Shown in pieces: positions 35,840-46,823 of a stretch of DNA of 64,000 nt (position 1 is its first letter; the number at the start of each line of letters is the position of its first letter). The stretch lies in assembly GCA_001557505.1 (NCBI GenBank), contig LSAX01000002.1, forward strand, positions 2,914,001-2,978,000, read 5' to 3'. The notes beneath the pieces are model-generated. The model searched no databases. It was not told the origin of the DNA and saw only the letters and a program-made list of their open reading frames with translations. The translations under genes were made by a program, and so were the position numbers. The stretch is from Reticulascus tulasneorum. Taxonomy: Eukaryota > Ascomycota > Sordariomycetes > Glomerellales > Reticulascaceae.

Positions 35840-37600
35840 ATGAATGCCAGCCTTCTGACCAAGGCAGCGGCCCCAAGCCGCGTGCTGTCCCAAGCAATAT
35901 GTCGCCGGCCCAAGTTAAAGGATCCTGTTTGCAAGTCTGGTCGAATTCATACAGCCAGCTTCATCGCCAGGTCCCCGGGTCGCCCAGTCTCGCAAGAGAT
36001 ACATCGAATTCCATTCTCTAAGCATGTAAGTTTGACCTATGGCAAACGCTGCGGATTAGGTGTTAACATGCCTTCAGGCCTTCCATACGACCTCAACCTC
36101 CCTCGCACCGAAAGATCCATACAAGGTATTAGGGGTTGGTAAGTCTGCCTCTGCGGCAGACATCAAAAAGGCATATTATGGTTTAGCAAAGAAATATCAT
36201 CCAGATACCAACAAAGATGCCAATGCAAAGGAGCGATTCTCCGAAGTTCAGAGCTCGTACGAAATCCTCTCGGATCCGAAGAAAAAGGAGCAGTTCGACC
36301 AATTTGGTGCTGCCGGATTCGACCCCAGTGGAGCCCCTGGCGGCGACCCATTTGGAGGAGCGGGAAATCCTTTCTCTGGTTTTGGTGGCCAGGGAGGCTT
36401 TGGTGGTGGGTTCAACTTTGAAGATTTATTCTCGGCATTTGCTGGTGGTGGTCAGAGCTCGCCTTTCGGGCGTCGTGGTGGTGGACGAAACCCCTTCCAA
36501 CAAGAGATTCTTGTTGGCGAAAACATTGAGGTTCAGACAAGCATATCATTCATGGAAGCAGCGAAGGGGACAAGCAAGACTATTACGATAACACCGCTTG
36601 TGGCATGCGACACATGTACCGGCAGCGGATTGAAGCCAGGGACAAAGAAGACTGAGTGTAAAACGTGCAACGGCACTGGTACCAGGGTCCACTTCGTGAA
36701 TGGGGGGTTTCAGATGGCATCGACGTGCGGGACATGTGGCGGGACCGGCACGACCATACCGCGAGGCTCCGAGTGTAAGAGCTGCGCAGGCAACGGTGTC
36801 GTCAGAGAGCGGAAGACCATCACGGTGGATATCCCCGCCGGGATTGAGGATGGCATGCGACTAAGAGTTGACGGCGGCGGCGATGCGCCAGTGACTGGGA
36901 AGACAGCCGAATCGAACATCCGGACGCAAAAGGGAGACCTCTACGTATTTGTCAGAGTAGCGACAGACCCGAAATTCCGAAGAGCAGGTTCCGACATTCT
37001 CTACACAGCGAACATTCCCATCACCACGGCCATGCTTGGTGGCGAGGTTACGGTTCCCACCTTGGATGGGCAAGTCAACGTAAAGATCGCGACAGGGACC
37101 AGCACCGGTGACAGGATAACCTTGTCCGGAATGGGAATGAAGAAACTCAATGGCCGAAGAGGAGGGTCTGGGGATTTGAAGGTTGAGTTCCGGGTCAGTA
37201 TGCCAAAGTATCTGAGCTCGAACCAGCGTACCCTCGTCGAATTGTTGGCAAACGAAATGGGAGACAAGACAGCCAAGAGGATTATGAATGTCTCGCCGCC
37301 AGGGTAAGTGATCGATCTCAGCATTCCAAAATTTCAGAGAACCAAGCTCATTCATTTTGCTCTAGTGCGGAGGCGCCATCCTCGAACGACCCAGAATCTC
37401 ACAAGAACGAGGGGTTTCTAAAGTCTATGTGGCATACCCTGACAAACCATCCAGCACACCAGAAGTCCTCAGAGACTGACCCGAAACCGACAGAAGGGGG
37501 CAAATCGACCACCGAGAACGGCGAGAAGGGTGAGAAGAGTGAGAAAGGAGAGAAGAAGGAGGACGAGCCGAAGAAGTCTTCAGGCTCCGAGTCAGGTTGA
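35840..37600 (+). CDS. MDJ1: mitochondrial DnaJ-type co-chaperone
   Basis: Type I J-protein that stimulates mitochondrial Hsp70 in folding of matrix proteins. Three exons: 35840-36025, 36078-37303 and 37366-37600, giving 548 aa. Residues 1 to about 70 are rich in Arg, Ser and Ala with almost no acids ([26 protein letters not shown]), a mitochondrial presequence. The J domain is at about 75-140 with KKYHPDTN. A Gly/Phe-rich region follows, then four zinc-binding repeats [24 protein letters not shown] and CKSCAGNG (about 240-310), then the C-terminal substrate-binding domains. The last exon encodes a Lys/Glu-rich low-complexity tail ([17 protein letters not shown]). The first ATG that keeps the presequence is at 35840. 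Confidence 0.95.
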
Positions 37601-40071
37601 GATTAATATCGAAGCGCTGTATGATATTCGCCATCGTCTCGAGTCTCGTCGGCGAACCCATATACGGAGTACTTATAGACTGGGAGATGCATGGGAAGGT
37701 GCTTTAAAAGGATAATAGTTCATTGTTTTCGGCGTCCGCAGGAGGGCTTATGACCATCCACCTGACATTCTAGATCTGTCGGACGCTGGGTTGGAAGGGG
37801 TTGTATACTAAGTGAAAGACCATGTAGTGTATAGAACGGGGACCGCAACGCAGCTCCCACGGAGGCCACTCACCTCAGATCATTCTAAGCAATCTCAGAC
37901 ATCCAAAGAATCATGACGCAGAGCGGGCCTGACAATGTTGCAGTGCGACAGAAATCCTCTTCCACACTAGGTACCTAGGTTAAGGAGAGAGGGGCATCCC
38001 GCCTGGCACGCACAGGGGTTGATCGTGGTTGGGCGGTAAGGAGCAATTGAGCGCAGGCATTTACCTCTGATCTGATGCCCAAGGTTGCAGGCATGTTGCG
38101 AAATCGGATTTGAGGCTTAACCACATGATACCTAACCTACTGCACGAATACTTGCCTACCTGATTGACATTAGCGTCCTTAGGTGCCGGCCTTTTCATGT
38201 CTTGGTTCTGTCGGCACGGATGATATACAGAAAGCCAGGCCGCAGAACGGGCCTCGCATGAGGAGATCGTAGATTTCGGCCAGGTCCCACGATTTTGCCT
38301 GCCCGATTGCCCACCGCAAGCCACCTTTCTTCTCCAACTCCTTGGACGGAATAGGGAAATGTGTACGGACTACCACGTATTAGCGCAGCAGCATGTTCAA
38401 AGAATCTGGACCAGCCCAACCTTGCAGGCGCGGGCCGTCCGGCCTGTGATCAGAACCCCGGCCCCTCTGCTGGGACCGCTGGGTGAAATGCGCCTCAAGG
38501 ACTGGAAGCGCTGGCCAATTGGGGGCCAGAGTGGGCGACAGCGGACTCTCACTGGCCGTCACCTGCATAAGCTCGCCCTCCCAGTGCACCAATCTCGGGG
38601 CTGCGACGGGGCTACGCCAGTAACGAGTCAATATCTGAGAGTCCTCCTAGCGGACCCTCTAGACTCATCGAGTCCTATGGGAGAGATGGAAGCAGATGGA
38701 ATGGAGGGGGCAGTGGCTGTTCAAGAGGCAGAGTGCCATGTGAATGGGGTCGCACAGAGCTTGTGTGCCTGCAGCGTACATGATGCTAAACACAATCTCA
38801 GTCAGTGGGCATCCAGTCGATACGGGGGGAGAGAGGAGGGCCAACCTTTGAAAAGTGTGCTCTCAGTCACGATGATACCGTGATGAGCCAGGCCCAGAAC
38901 TGGTGCGGCCCAGTCAGGAAGAAACGCCATGTCGAAACGGGCATCTGGACGGTCGGTTGTAATTTGTTGAGCCGGGGGGGGGGGGTGGCGGGCATTGTGC
39001 CTGGATCCTCCAGAGGCTTCGTTGATAGCTGCACAGCAGACCTTGCGTGTCACCTCCATGTCTTACACTTGTGCCTGTAGACAGAGCGCGCATGGCCACT
39101 CGTATATACTATATAGGTAGGAAGCTACCCAGATTGCTTACCTACCTAGTAAATAGCTACTACGCTATTTGATCTTATTAATTTCCCATTTTCAATATCA
39201 CTGATAGCTGCCCGAAGATACCTTTGCGACCACGCAGTAGCTCGCACCTACTACCCACCCACAGTCAGCAGGCACCACATACTCGAGCATCAGGCGGCTA
39301 TTCGCACTTCGGTACTTGCGTCGTCAGACTCGTGGCGCAACTCCGATCAGGCACACACACAAGCCCAATAAGTGATTACCGGGGCTGTCTGCTATACCTA
39401 GGAAAAGAAATTTCAGAGCAGGGAATCCCAAGTCGACGGCGGTGGCGGCGACGACCACTATCTTCACAGGCAAACACTAGCTCGGCGCCTACGACACCGG
39501 GGCAGCTCTCTCCTCGACGACCACGTTATGCGCCGACGTCAACACCACGCATGAAAGCTTGCCGCGACTCGAGAGGAAAGAAACATCCCAATTTCTGGAT
39601 CCTCTCCTTTTTCGACGTGTTCGTCTGGCGCCTGTCATAATCGCGGCTTGCAACATATCTTCAACCGTTTTGTGCTAGCCTACCCACCACCTACACGTAC
39701 ATACATATTCTGCTAAAAAGTGCCCCGCTTCGTCCTGCGTCAGTCCGATTCCAACGAACGGGGAGCCACTATGACCTCACGGAAACAACAGCTCCAGACA
39801 CATTTGCAACGAAAACTCTAGACCGAATTACGCCCTTCTTCCCAATAGCTAGTACCTCCGAGTAGCCCAGGTCGCTGCCCGCTAGCCTCCCGCGAATACC
39901 AAGCCCTCGACTCGATTGCCCGTACCCGCCCCGCATCACACTCGGGCGAGAAACCCAAAGCTGCATCAGCCGGATTCGCAAGCTGTATGCCACTCCGATC
40001 GCCGCGACATTAAACAGGGCCGGGTTCGAGATTGGACGCTCAACGATTGTTGAGCTGCAACGGCCGTCGCC
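37601..40071. other. spacer, 2.5 kb, upstream of PalA
   Basis: Promoter side of PalA and 3' flank of MDJ1. It holds the palindromic CTAGGTACCTAG motif at about 37968-37979, related TAGGTAGG and TACCTACCTAG motifs at about 39114-39149, and a run of 12 G at 38974-38985. A 138-codon frame at 39224-39640 has no recognisable domain and was not called. Confidence 0.5.
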
Positions 40072-43000
40072 ATGACCCAGGCCCCGATGATTTCGGCGCC
40101 GCTCAAGCAGACCAACGAGATTGACTGGGTTACACCGCTGAAGGACTACATCAGAGACACCTACGGCGATGACCCGGAACGATATGCAGAAGAATGTGCG
40201 ACGCTCAACCGATTGCGCCAGGACATGAGAGGTGCCGGAAAAGACAGCACCTCGGGGAGGGATATGCTGTATAGGTATTATGGACAGTTGGAACTGCTGG
40301 ATCTGCGGTTCCCCGTCGACGAGCAGCATATCAAGATCTCCTTCACATGGTATGTCCGGGTCCTGATGCTGAGCTCCGGACTGTCGAAAGCTAACCTTTT
40401 ACCACGCAGGTTCGACGCCTTTACACACAAATCGACAGCCCAATACTCCCTCGCCTTCGAGAAAGCCTCCATAATCTTTAATATGTCTGCAGTACTCTCT
40501 TGTCACGCTGCGAATCAAACAAGATCCGAGGAGTCAGGGCTCAAAACCGCCTATCATTCTTTCCAGGCCTCGGCTGGCATGTTCACCTATATCAACGAGA
40601 ACTTCTTGCACGCGCCATCTTCCGACTTGAGCCGGGAGACCGTCAAGACTTTGATTCAGATTATGCTCGCCCAAGCGCAGGAAGTATTTCTTGAGAAGCA
40701 AGTAGCGGACAACAAAAAGGTAGCCTTGCTGGCTAAACTTGCCAGTCAGGCCGCCTATTTATGGGCTCAAGCTGTTGAGGGCGTTCAGGAGAACGTGAAC
40801 AAAGCCATCTTTGAGAAAGTTTGGCTGCTCATGGCCCAGGTATGAACGCGTCTCATGGTTTGCTTCGCCAGGAACTGATGGCGTGGCACCCCCTCTGTCT
40901 CACAAGCTAACCCATCCCTAGGCTAAATCGAGCCTGATGAGCTCTATGGCCCAGTACTACCAAGCACTTACTGATGATGAAGCAAACTCTCACGGCATAG
41001 CTGTGGCGCGGCTACAGGTCGCCGAAAGCCAAGGCAAAGAAGCAAACCGGATAGCAAATAACTTCCCTGGATCTGTACCGCCGAGCTCTAACCTGAGCGC
41101 GGAAACGGGAAGTCTCCTTGTTGAATTCACGAAACGACACCTCTCCACAGTCCAGGAGAAACTCCGTGAACTGGCGAAGGACAACGACTACATTTATCAC
41201 CAGACCGTACCAGCCGAAGCAAGCCTGGCGCCAGTCCCAAAACTCCCCGCAGCGAAGCCAATTCCAGTCAATGAACTGTACGCCGGCCAGGACATTCAGC
41301 GAATCACAGGCCCAGACTTGTTTGCCAAGATCGTGCCTCTCGCCGTGACAGAATCAGCAAGTCTCTATGATGAGGAGAAGGCGAAGTTGGTAAGAGCCGA
41401 GACTGAAAGAGTCGATGTTGCCAATGGCGAGATGGCTGCGAGTTTGGATTATTTGAGGTTACCCGGTGCACTGCAGGTTCTGAAAGGGGGAGTTGACCAG
41501 GACATCCTACCAGATGAAGACTTTCGAACATGGTGTGATGATGTTGCAGGGCACGAAAGCCCGGCACTCATATTTGATATTCTTCGGTCTGAAAAGGAAG
41601 CCATCGTCGGTATTCTGGAGAGGAGTACGAAACAACTGGATACCGAGGAAAGCGTGTGCGAAAAGATGAGATCGAAATACGAGAACGAGTGGACGCAGCA
41701 ACCGAGCTCGAGATTGACTACAACATTGAGGAGTGATATTCGAAACTATCGAGAAGCGCTTGAGGAGGCATCAAGGAGCGACAGTCAACTGGCCACCAAG
41801 TTGAGGCAGAACGAAGTCGACTTTGAGGAGATGCGCATGGCAGCAGAGCACGGGGAAGTCGATGCACTCTTCCAACGGGCGGTCACCAAGGTGCGAGGGA
41901 AGTCGAGTAACGTAGGCACCCCTACTGGTGGCGAACTGAATCTGTTGGATGCCGACTTCGACGATGGGAGTCCAAGTGTGGTGGACCAAATCAACAGGGT
42001 TGAGGATATATTGAAGAAGCTGAATCTCATCAAGAGGGAGCGGAACCAAGTTCTCAAGGACCTCAAAGAGAAGGTATGGCAACCTTTCAGCACTACTTCC
42101 CTGATATACTAATTGTTCTAGGTCCATACCGACGATATTTCCCAAATCCTGATTTTGAACAAGAAATCCATCACGAACTACGAGAACCAACTATTCCAAA
42201 CCGAACTCGAGAAGTTCCGGCCGCATCAGAACCGACTCCTCCAGGCCAACCATAAACAGTCAGCCTTGATGAAGGAGTTGACGACAGGCTTCAACGCACT
42301 GTTACAGGACAAGCGGGTCAGATCTGAACAGAATAAGTATGAGTCAATCCAGCGGCAACGGGCAGCTGTCATAAACCGATACAAGCGAGCGTACCAGGAG
42401 TTCCTCGATCTGGAAGCGGGATTGCAGAGTGCGAAGCGTTGGTATGCCGAGATGAAAGAAACGGTGGAGAGTTTAGAAAAGAATGTCGAGACATTTGTCA
42501 ACAACCGACGGTCCGAGGGCGCTCAGCTGCTCAACCAGATCGAGCAGGACAGAGCTTCCCGCAAGGACGCCCAAGCCGAGTTGGAAAGGGAGCGTCTCCG
42601 GGGGTTGATGGAGCGCATGTCTATGGAGCCCCCTCAATCTCCTCCCAAGCCCACTTCCAACCGACCTACACCAGCGCCGCTTAACTTTACTCCCACCAAT
42701 GCGCCGCGATACCCACAGACAAACTTCCAAGGACAGTATCAAGTTCCGCAGTCCCCGCCGCCCACACAGGTGAGCATGCAGCAACAGCAGCAATCCACAT
42801 ATCCAAGCTTCGCCGGCCCGCCAAGCACCCAATCTTATACGCCTCAGCCCGCAAATACGTACGGCAATCCTGCGTACAACCCAAGTCAATATGGCCGTAC
42901 ACCTGGCCCTACGTCTCCACCGCCGAACCAGAGCACCTTCGGCCCAGCTGTACATCGGGGTCCTGCATCGCCACCACCAACACAGACCTCTTTTGGCCAG

Positions 43001-43309
43001 ACCCAACATTACGGCGGCTTCCCTGGGCCGCAGCAACAGCAACACGGCCCTCCACTAACGATCTCGCAGGGATACGTGCCACCCGGCTTTGTACCCCCGC
43101 CACCACCTCCTGGCCCACCACCCCTTGGTCCTCAGCAAACCTACCACTACGGGCAGCAGCAGCAGCAACAGCAGCAGCAACCACAAGATTACCAACAGCA
43201 CAACCCGCCCAGCGCTTATCCGCAGAGTGCCCATCCTTCCAGCGCACACCCGCGCTCTGCCCATCCACAGCAGAACGACCCCTGGGCAGGTCTGAACGCC
43301 TGGAAATAA
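40072..43309 (+). CDS. palA: pH-response regulator PalA / RIM20 (BRO1-domain protein)
   Basis: ESCRT-associated adaptor of the ambient pH pathway. It binds PacC/RIM101 and Vps32 to allow PalB/RIM13 processing of PacC at endosomes or the plasma membrane. Four exons: 40072-40349, 40410-40839, 40922-42073 and 42122-43309, giving 1015 aa. The BRO1 domain is about 8-390: EIDWVTPLKDYIRDTYGDDP, RYYGQLELLDLRFP, FEKASIIFNMSAVLSCHA and AQAQEVFLEKQ. A coiled-coil V domain (about 400-760), the YPxL/I-binding part in this family, includes YHNV-free stretches such as LPGALQVLKGG and INRVEDILKKLNLIKRER. The Pro/Gln-rich tail (about 770-1015) carries PPPPPPGPPP and a run of nine Gln, and ends DPWAGLNAWK. The tail makes it longer than typical PalA (about 800-890 aa). 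Confidence 0.95.
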
Positions 43310-43968
43310 ACATCCGGTCGCCTGGCAGCGTGAAAATGGGGTTCCGGTGTTTAGGGGGAGGCAATGTGCATAATATATGCCTCGAAAGATCCACCGTAGC
43401 ATATTTAACGACTCGGTATCGCCTCGGAAGACTTGGGAATCGCGGTAACAGGTTTTGTGTTGTCTGAACGATGTTTCCCCCCGGCGGAGATGGCTGGGCG
43501 GACTGAATGACTATGGATGATTCCATGTGACGGGAAAGCTACAGGAAGAAAGAAGGTTGAAGAATAAGGGGTTTAAAGACAACGATGCCATGTCATTTCA
43601 GGTAGCTTCAATAGACGACGACATATGTCTTTGATGTTTTCAAAATCACGCCGTGCCCACGCGTCCATCAAGTCTCCAGAAGCCAGTGAATCTTGCCCTA
43701 GGAATTCCTTGCGTTGCAAGAACCTGTCAGAAGTTCCAGTGAATCGATTCCCCTGCGCCCTTCAACGCAATCTATCCCGTTTCTCCCTGCACCCCGTCAA
43801 GCCTCTCAAAGTTGTCTGTCGCCTCACCATGATATAGAAAGAGACGGCAACCAAGCTTACCTCTCGTCATCGAAGAACGGGAATTTTGGCCAGGTTGATG
43901 ATTTCCACACATTTTAAGGCCAAGCAAAAAATAACATGGAGAGAAGCAACCATAAAAAAATGTAGAGA
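43310..43968. other. spacer between PalA and tRNA-Ser
   Basis: 3' flank of PalA. A run of seven A at 43954-43960 reads as seven T on the minus strand just past the tRNA 3' end and is the likely RNA polymerase III stop. No other gene seen. Confidence 0.5.
43954..43960 (-). terminator. RNA polymerase III terminator of tRNA-Ser
   Basis: Seven consecutive T on the minus strand, nine bases beyond the tRNA discriminator base. Confidence 0.7.
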
Positions 43969-44061
43969 CGTCACCGACAAGACTCGAACTTGCGCGGCCG
44001 CAGCCATTTCCTGAGCCGCCATATAGCGGGGAAACCCATTAAACCACTCTGGCACGGTGAC
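43969..44061 (-). tRNA. tRNA-Ser (anticodon GCT predicted), 11-nt intron
   Basis: Found by structure. The 7-bp acceptor stem pairs GTCACCG with CGGTGAC, followed by discriminator G, the serine type. The D arm is CCAGAGTGGTTTAATGG. The anticodon stem TTTCC/GGAAA is perfect. The T arm is GCAAG-TTCGAGT-CTTGT. A long 13-nt variable arm (TGGCTGCGGCCGC) marks a class II tRNA. The loop plus intron is 18 nt: CCGCTA, then an 11-nt intron at the canonical site after position 37, then A. CCGC of the loop can pair with GCGG inside the intron, as expected for a pre-tRNA. Mature length would be 82 nt. Oddity: position 33 reads C rather than the near-universal T. A T-run pol III terminator follows by about ten bases. 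Confidence 0.75.
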
Positions 44062-44303
44062 TCGACTTACAAGCAAGCGTTCATAAAAACAATTATAATG
44101 GAAGGACATCCCAAGGATCGGGGGTCTGTTCACGATGGCAGGCTGTGCATCAGCCTTGGGTGAGGGTGGGTTTGGGTCTGCGGCTGCGGCTGTTGACTCA
44201 TTCACCGTGATCGAGGGAGTCACATGCCACACATAACGGTCCTAGCATCCTCTTATTAGTCGCGCCAGCGGAAACAAATTCCTTTGGAAAGACAAAATTT
44301 CTA

Positions 44304-46823
44304 TCAAGCCTTCGCAGCAACATCAGGTGTCTCTGTCGTGTCCGGCTTCTTCTCCGGCGTGGCTGGCCTGTCTACCTCCGCCGTCCGTTTCACCTCATCC
44401 AAGTTCCTAGGCGACAACGCTGGATCTGACGCATCATCCGTATATGGCGCGATGCTCTGCCTACCGGTCACTCCATCAAACGGCATTGGCCGCGTAGATG
44501 TCAAGCTGGCACCCGAGAGAGGACGGCCTTTTCTCGGCGAAGCTGGTGTAGACTCGGTCCCCGCGGAGAACAAGCTCTCGGTAAATGAGCCTTGCGTCAG
44601 GGGCCTATGTGACTGTTCATTGTCCCCGTCGGCGCTTCGACCAGCTGATGAGGATCCGGAAAGACGAGAGCCCGCTCCGCTTCCAAGCATCTGGTAATCC
44701 TTCTCTCCTGGGGCGGTTGCTAGGTTCGTGACCCCGTTACTGTCGGATTTGGTCTTGTTCCGGCCACCTCCCATGCCCCATCCTCCTCCGCCAGTAGTAG
44801 TCCCGGTCGCTTTCCCGCCCCACCCAGCTTTCCGTTTCTCGCCTGCCCAGCTTACCCAGCTACTCATGTAGGCGCCAGCTTTAACGCCAGCAGATTGGAC
44901 GGATTGCTGGGCCTTTGTCAGGTCCACCGCGTTGTTTCCCCGTTGAGCACCGTTCTTATCGGAGCTCCGCTGGTTCCCTTGCAGCGCTCTGGTCTCTTCG
45001 GCGCGGCGACGCTGCGCTTCTCGGAGGGCTTCCATATCGGCATAGAACTTGTTGAACATGGTTGACGCCTTGTCTCGGCCGGCAGCGAGATTACGACCGA
45101 GAACCTCCTTGCCTTGGGCGAACCGTTCGTCCAGATGCATATCCTGCACCTGCTGAGCTATCCTGCGTTGCACGTCATCGATTGTGAGTCCGCCCGCGCA
45201 GGGATGTTTCGGCTCGACGACGTCAAACAGATGCGAGTCCGTGTTCGCGTTCCACATACGGTGGTTTTCGGTCTTTGTCCATGCCTCTATGAAGTCGTGG
45301 CCGAAATCCAAAGCTGGGTCGCCTTCGATATGGGGTAGCAGCTCCCTAGGGTTGTTCGGATGTGCCAGGAGATGGTTATGATACTTGACCGAGGAGATAA
45401 GAGAGAGGATGTACTCTTCAAACTGCAGGCGAATAAACTCTTCACTACCCACATAACCCATAGTCTTGGGTCTTCCCGGGTTTGCTTCGTCCCATGTTTC
45501 GTTCACCTCCTGGGTGAGGTAGTCTATCCACCTGCGGTCCGCGGCGGAGAGCACGAGGGCAGATCTAAGAGAACTGGAGGTGATGTTGATGGTGTCGTCG
45601 TCAAGATTGATGAGGATATCGCTGTAACGATCTTTCTGTTGTAAGAGGAGGGAATTGGTGCTGCCGACAATGTACGATTTCGTTCCAAAATCGGCAAGAA
45701 TATCAAGCTGCTGCAGCGGAGTATATGGCCCGAACAGGCTTCCCTATGCACTATTAGCCCCTGAATGCGGTTTGGACAAATGATTTCAGAAAGCGCACCT
45801 TTCCAAAGATTTGAAGCGGCAGGCCCATGTAGGTGAGCAGCGAATTACGATCACTAGTCCGCAACTCGGTCGGACGCGTCAACTTCTTTTCATAACTGTT
45901 CTGCTCCGGATCCGCACAATCCTGGAGATTACGTATGAGGCCGGGTATCAGAGAAATAAGAGAAAATTGCATCATGCATAACCGTTCGCATCTCGATCCA
46001 AAGAAGAGCATCTGCAAGAGTATTAGCTTCGTCGTCGTCTTTTCGCGGGCCGGGACCAGCCGCCGTATTCTACGCACCTTCGGTTGCAATAAGCAGCATT
46101 TAAGCAGCAGCAAAGTCTGCCATCTGAACTCGTGTATTAATTCCCGAAGACTCATGCCGAGATATTGATCTCTATCTTCTTCCTCATTCAGGAGACCTCG
46201 CTCCTTCTCGTCCGCGAGGCTGTCCTGGAACCGTCTCAGGATTTCGGTGTCTGTGAACTCGCGCTGGGCGAACCAGGCCTGTGTAACGACACTGAGTCGC
46301 TCTCTCATCATCCCAAAGAACTGGGGGCTGTCTGCTATGACGACCACAGCTTTCTGCACGGTCGAGCGGGTGACGTCTGGCGGGCGATTCAGAAGCTGCG
46401 ACGCATCCATCTGTCTCGTACAAGATATGCCGAAAAGCGAGGTCGCCGGGCCAGTCGCAGTGGCAGGTCGGAGAAGGGTAAAGTAGGAGAAGTCCTCGCT
46501 CGATCTACAGAAATACAGTCAGCTTTCAGAAGCTCAAGAAACGTCACAGGATTGAGAGTAAAGAGTCTCGCGTTTATAAGGAGGCACACTCACGCATGAG
46601 CTCCATCACTGAGGGCCATGAAGGGCAGCAAACTCCATTCATAGTCGATAGCAGGGTCACTGCCTTCTGGCACGCCAAACCAGGACTCCACCTCAGGGCC
46701 TCGCGCATGGTGGAATCCCACGACGGTGACCAGCGGGATGAACCCAGCTCTGGCTGGTGTTCCGGGCACGCTGGCCGGTGCGGCGTCCTTGCCATCGGCC
46801 ATGGTATTCTCGGAAGCGCTCAT
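44304..46823 (-). CDS. AVL9: AVL9 family late secretory pathway protein
   Basis: DENN-related protein needed in yeast for exit of exocytic vesicles from the Golgi. Four exons: 46823-46594, 46504-46078, 46011-45799 and 45743-44304, giving 769 aa. The conserved core starts at about residue 27 with PLVTVVGFHHARGPEVESWF, followed by WSLLPFMALSDGAHA, DFSYFTLL and LFGISCTRQM. LLLKCCLLQPKMLFFGSRCE, LLTYMGLPLQIFGKGSLFGP and KSYIVGSTNSLLLQQKDRY are strongly AVL9-like, and FIRLQFEEYILSLISSVKYH completes the domain at about 500. The C-terminal 200 residues are low-complexity, Gly/Ser/Thr-rich and variable. The gene is convergent with PalA, with the tRNA gene between their 3' ends. Confidence 0.93.

Noticed and set aside
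39224..39640. 138-codon plus-strand frame upstream of PalA
   Set aside because: Arg/Ser/Pro-rich translation with no domain, in promoter-like DNA; at most an upstream ORF.
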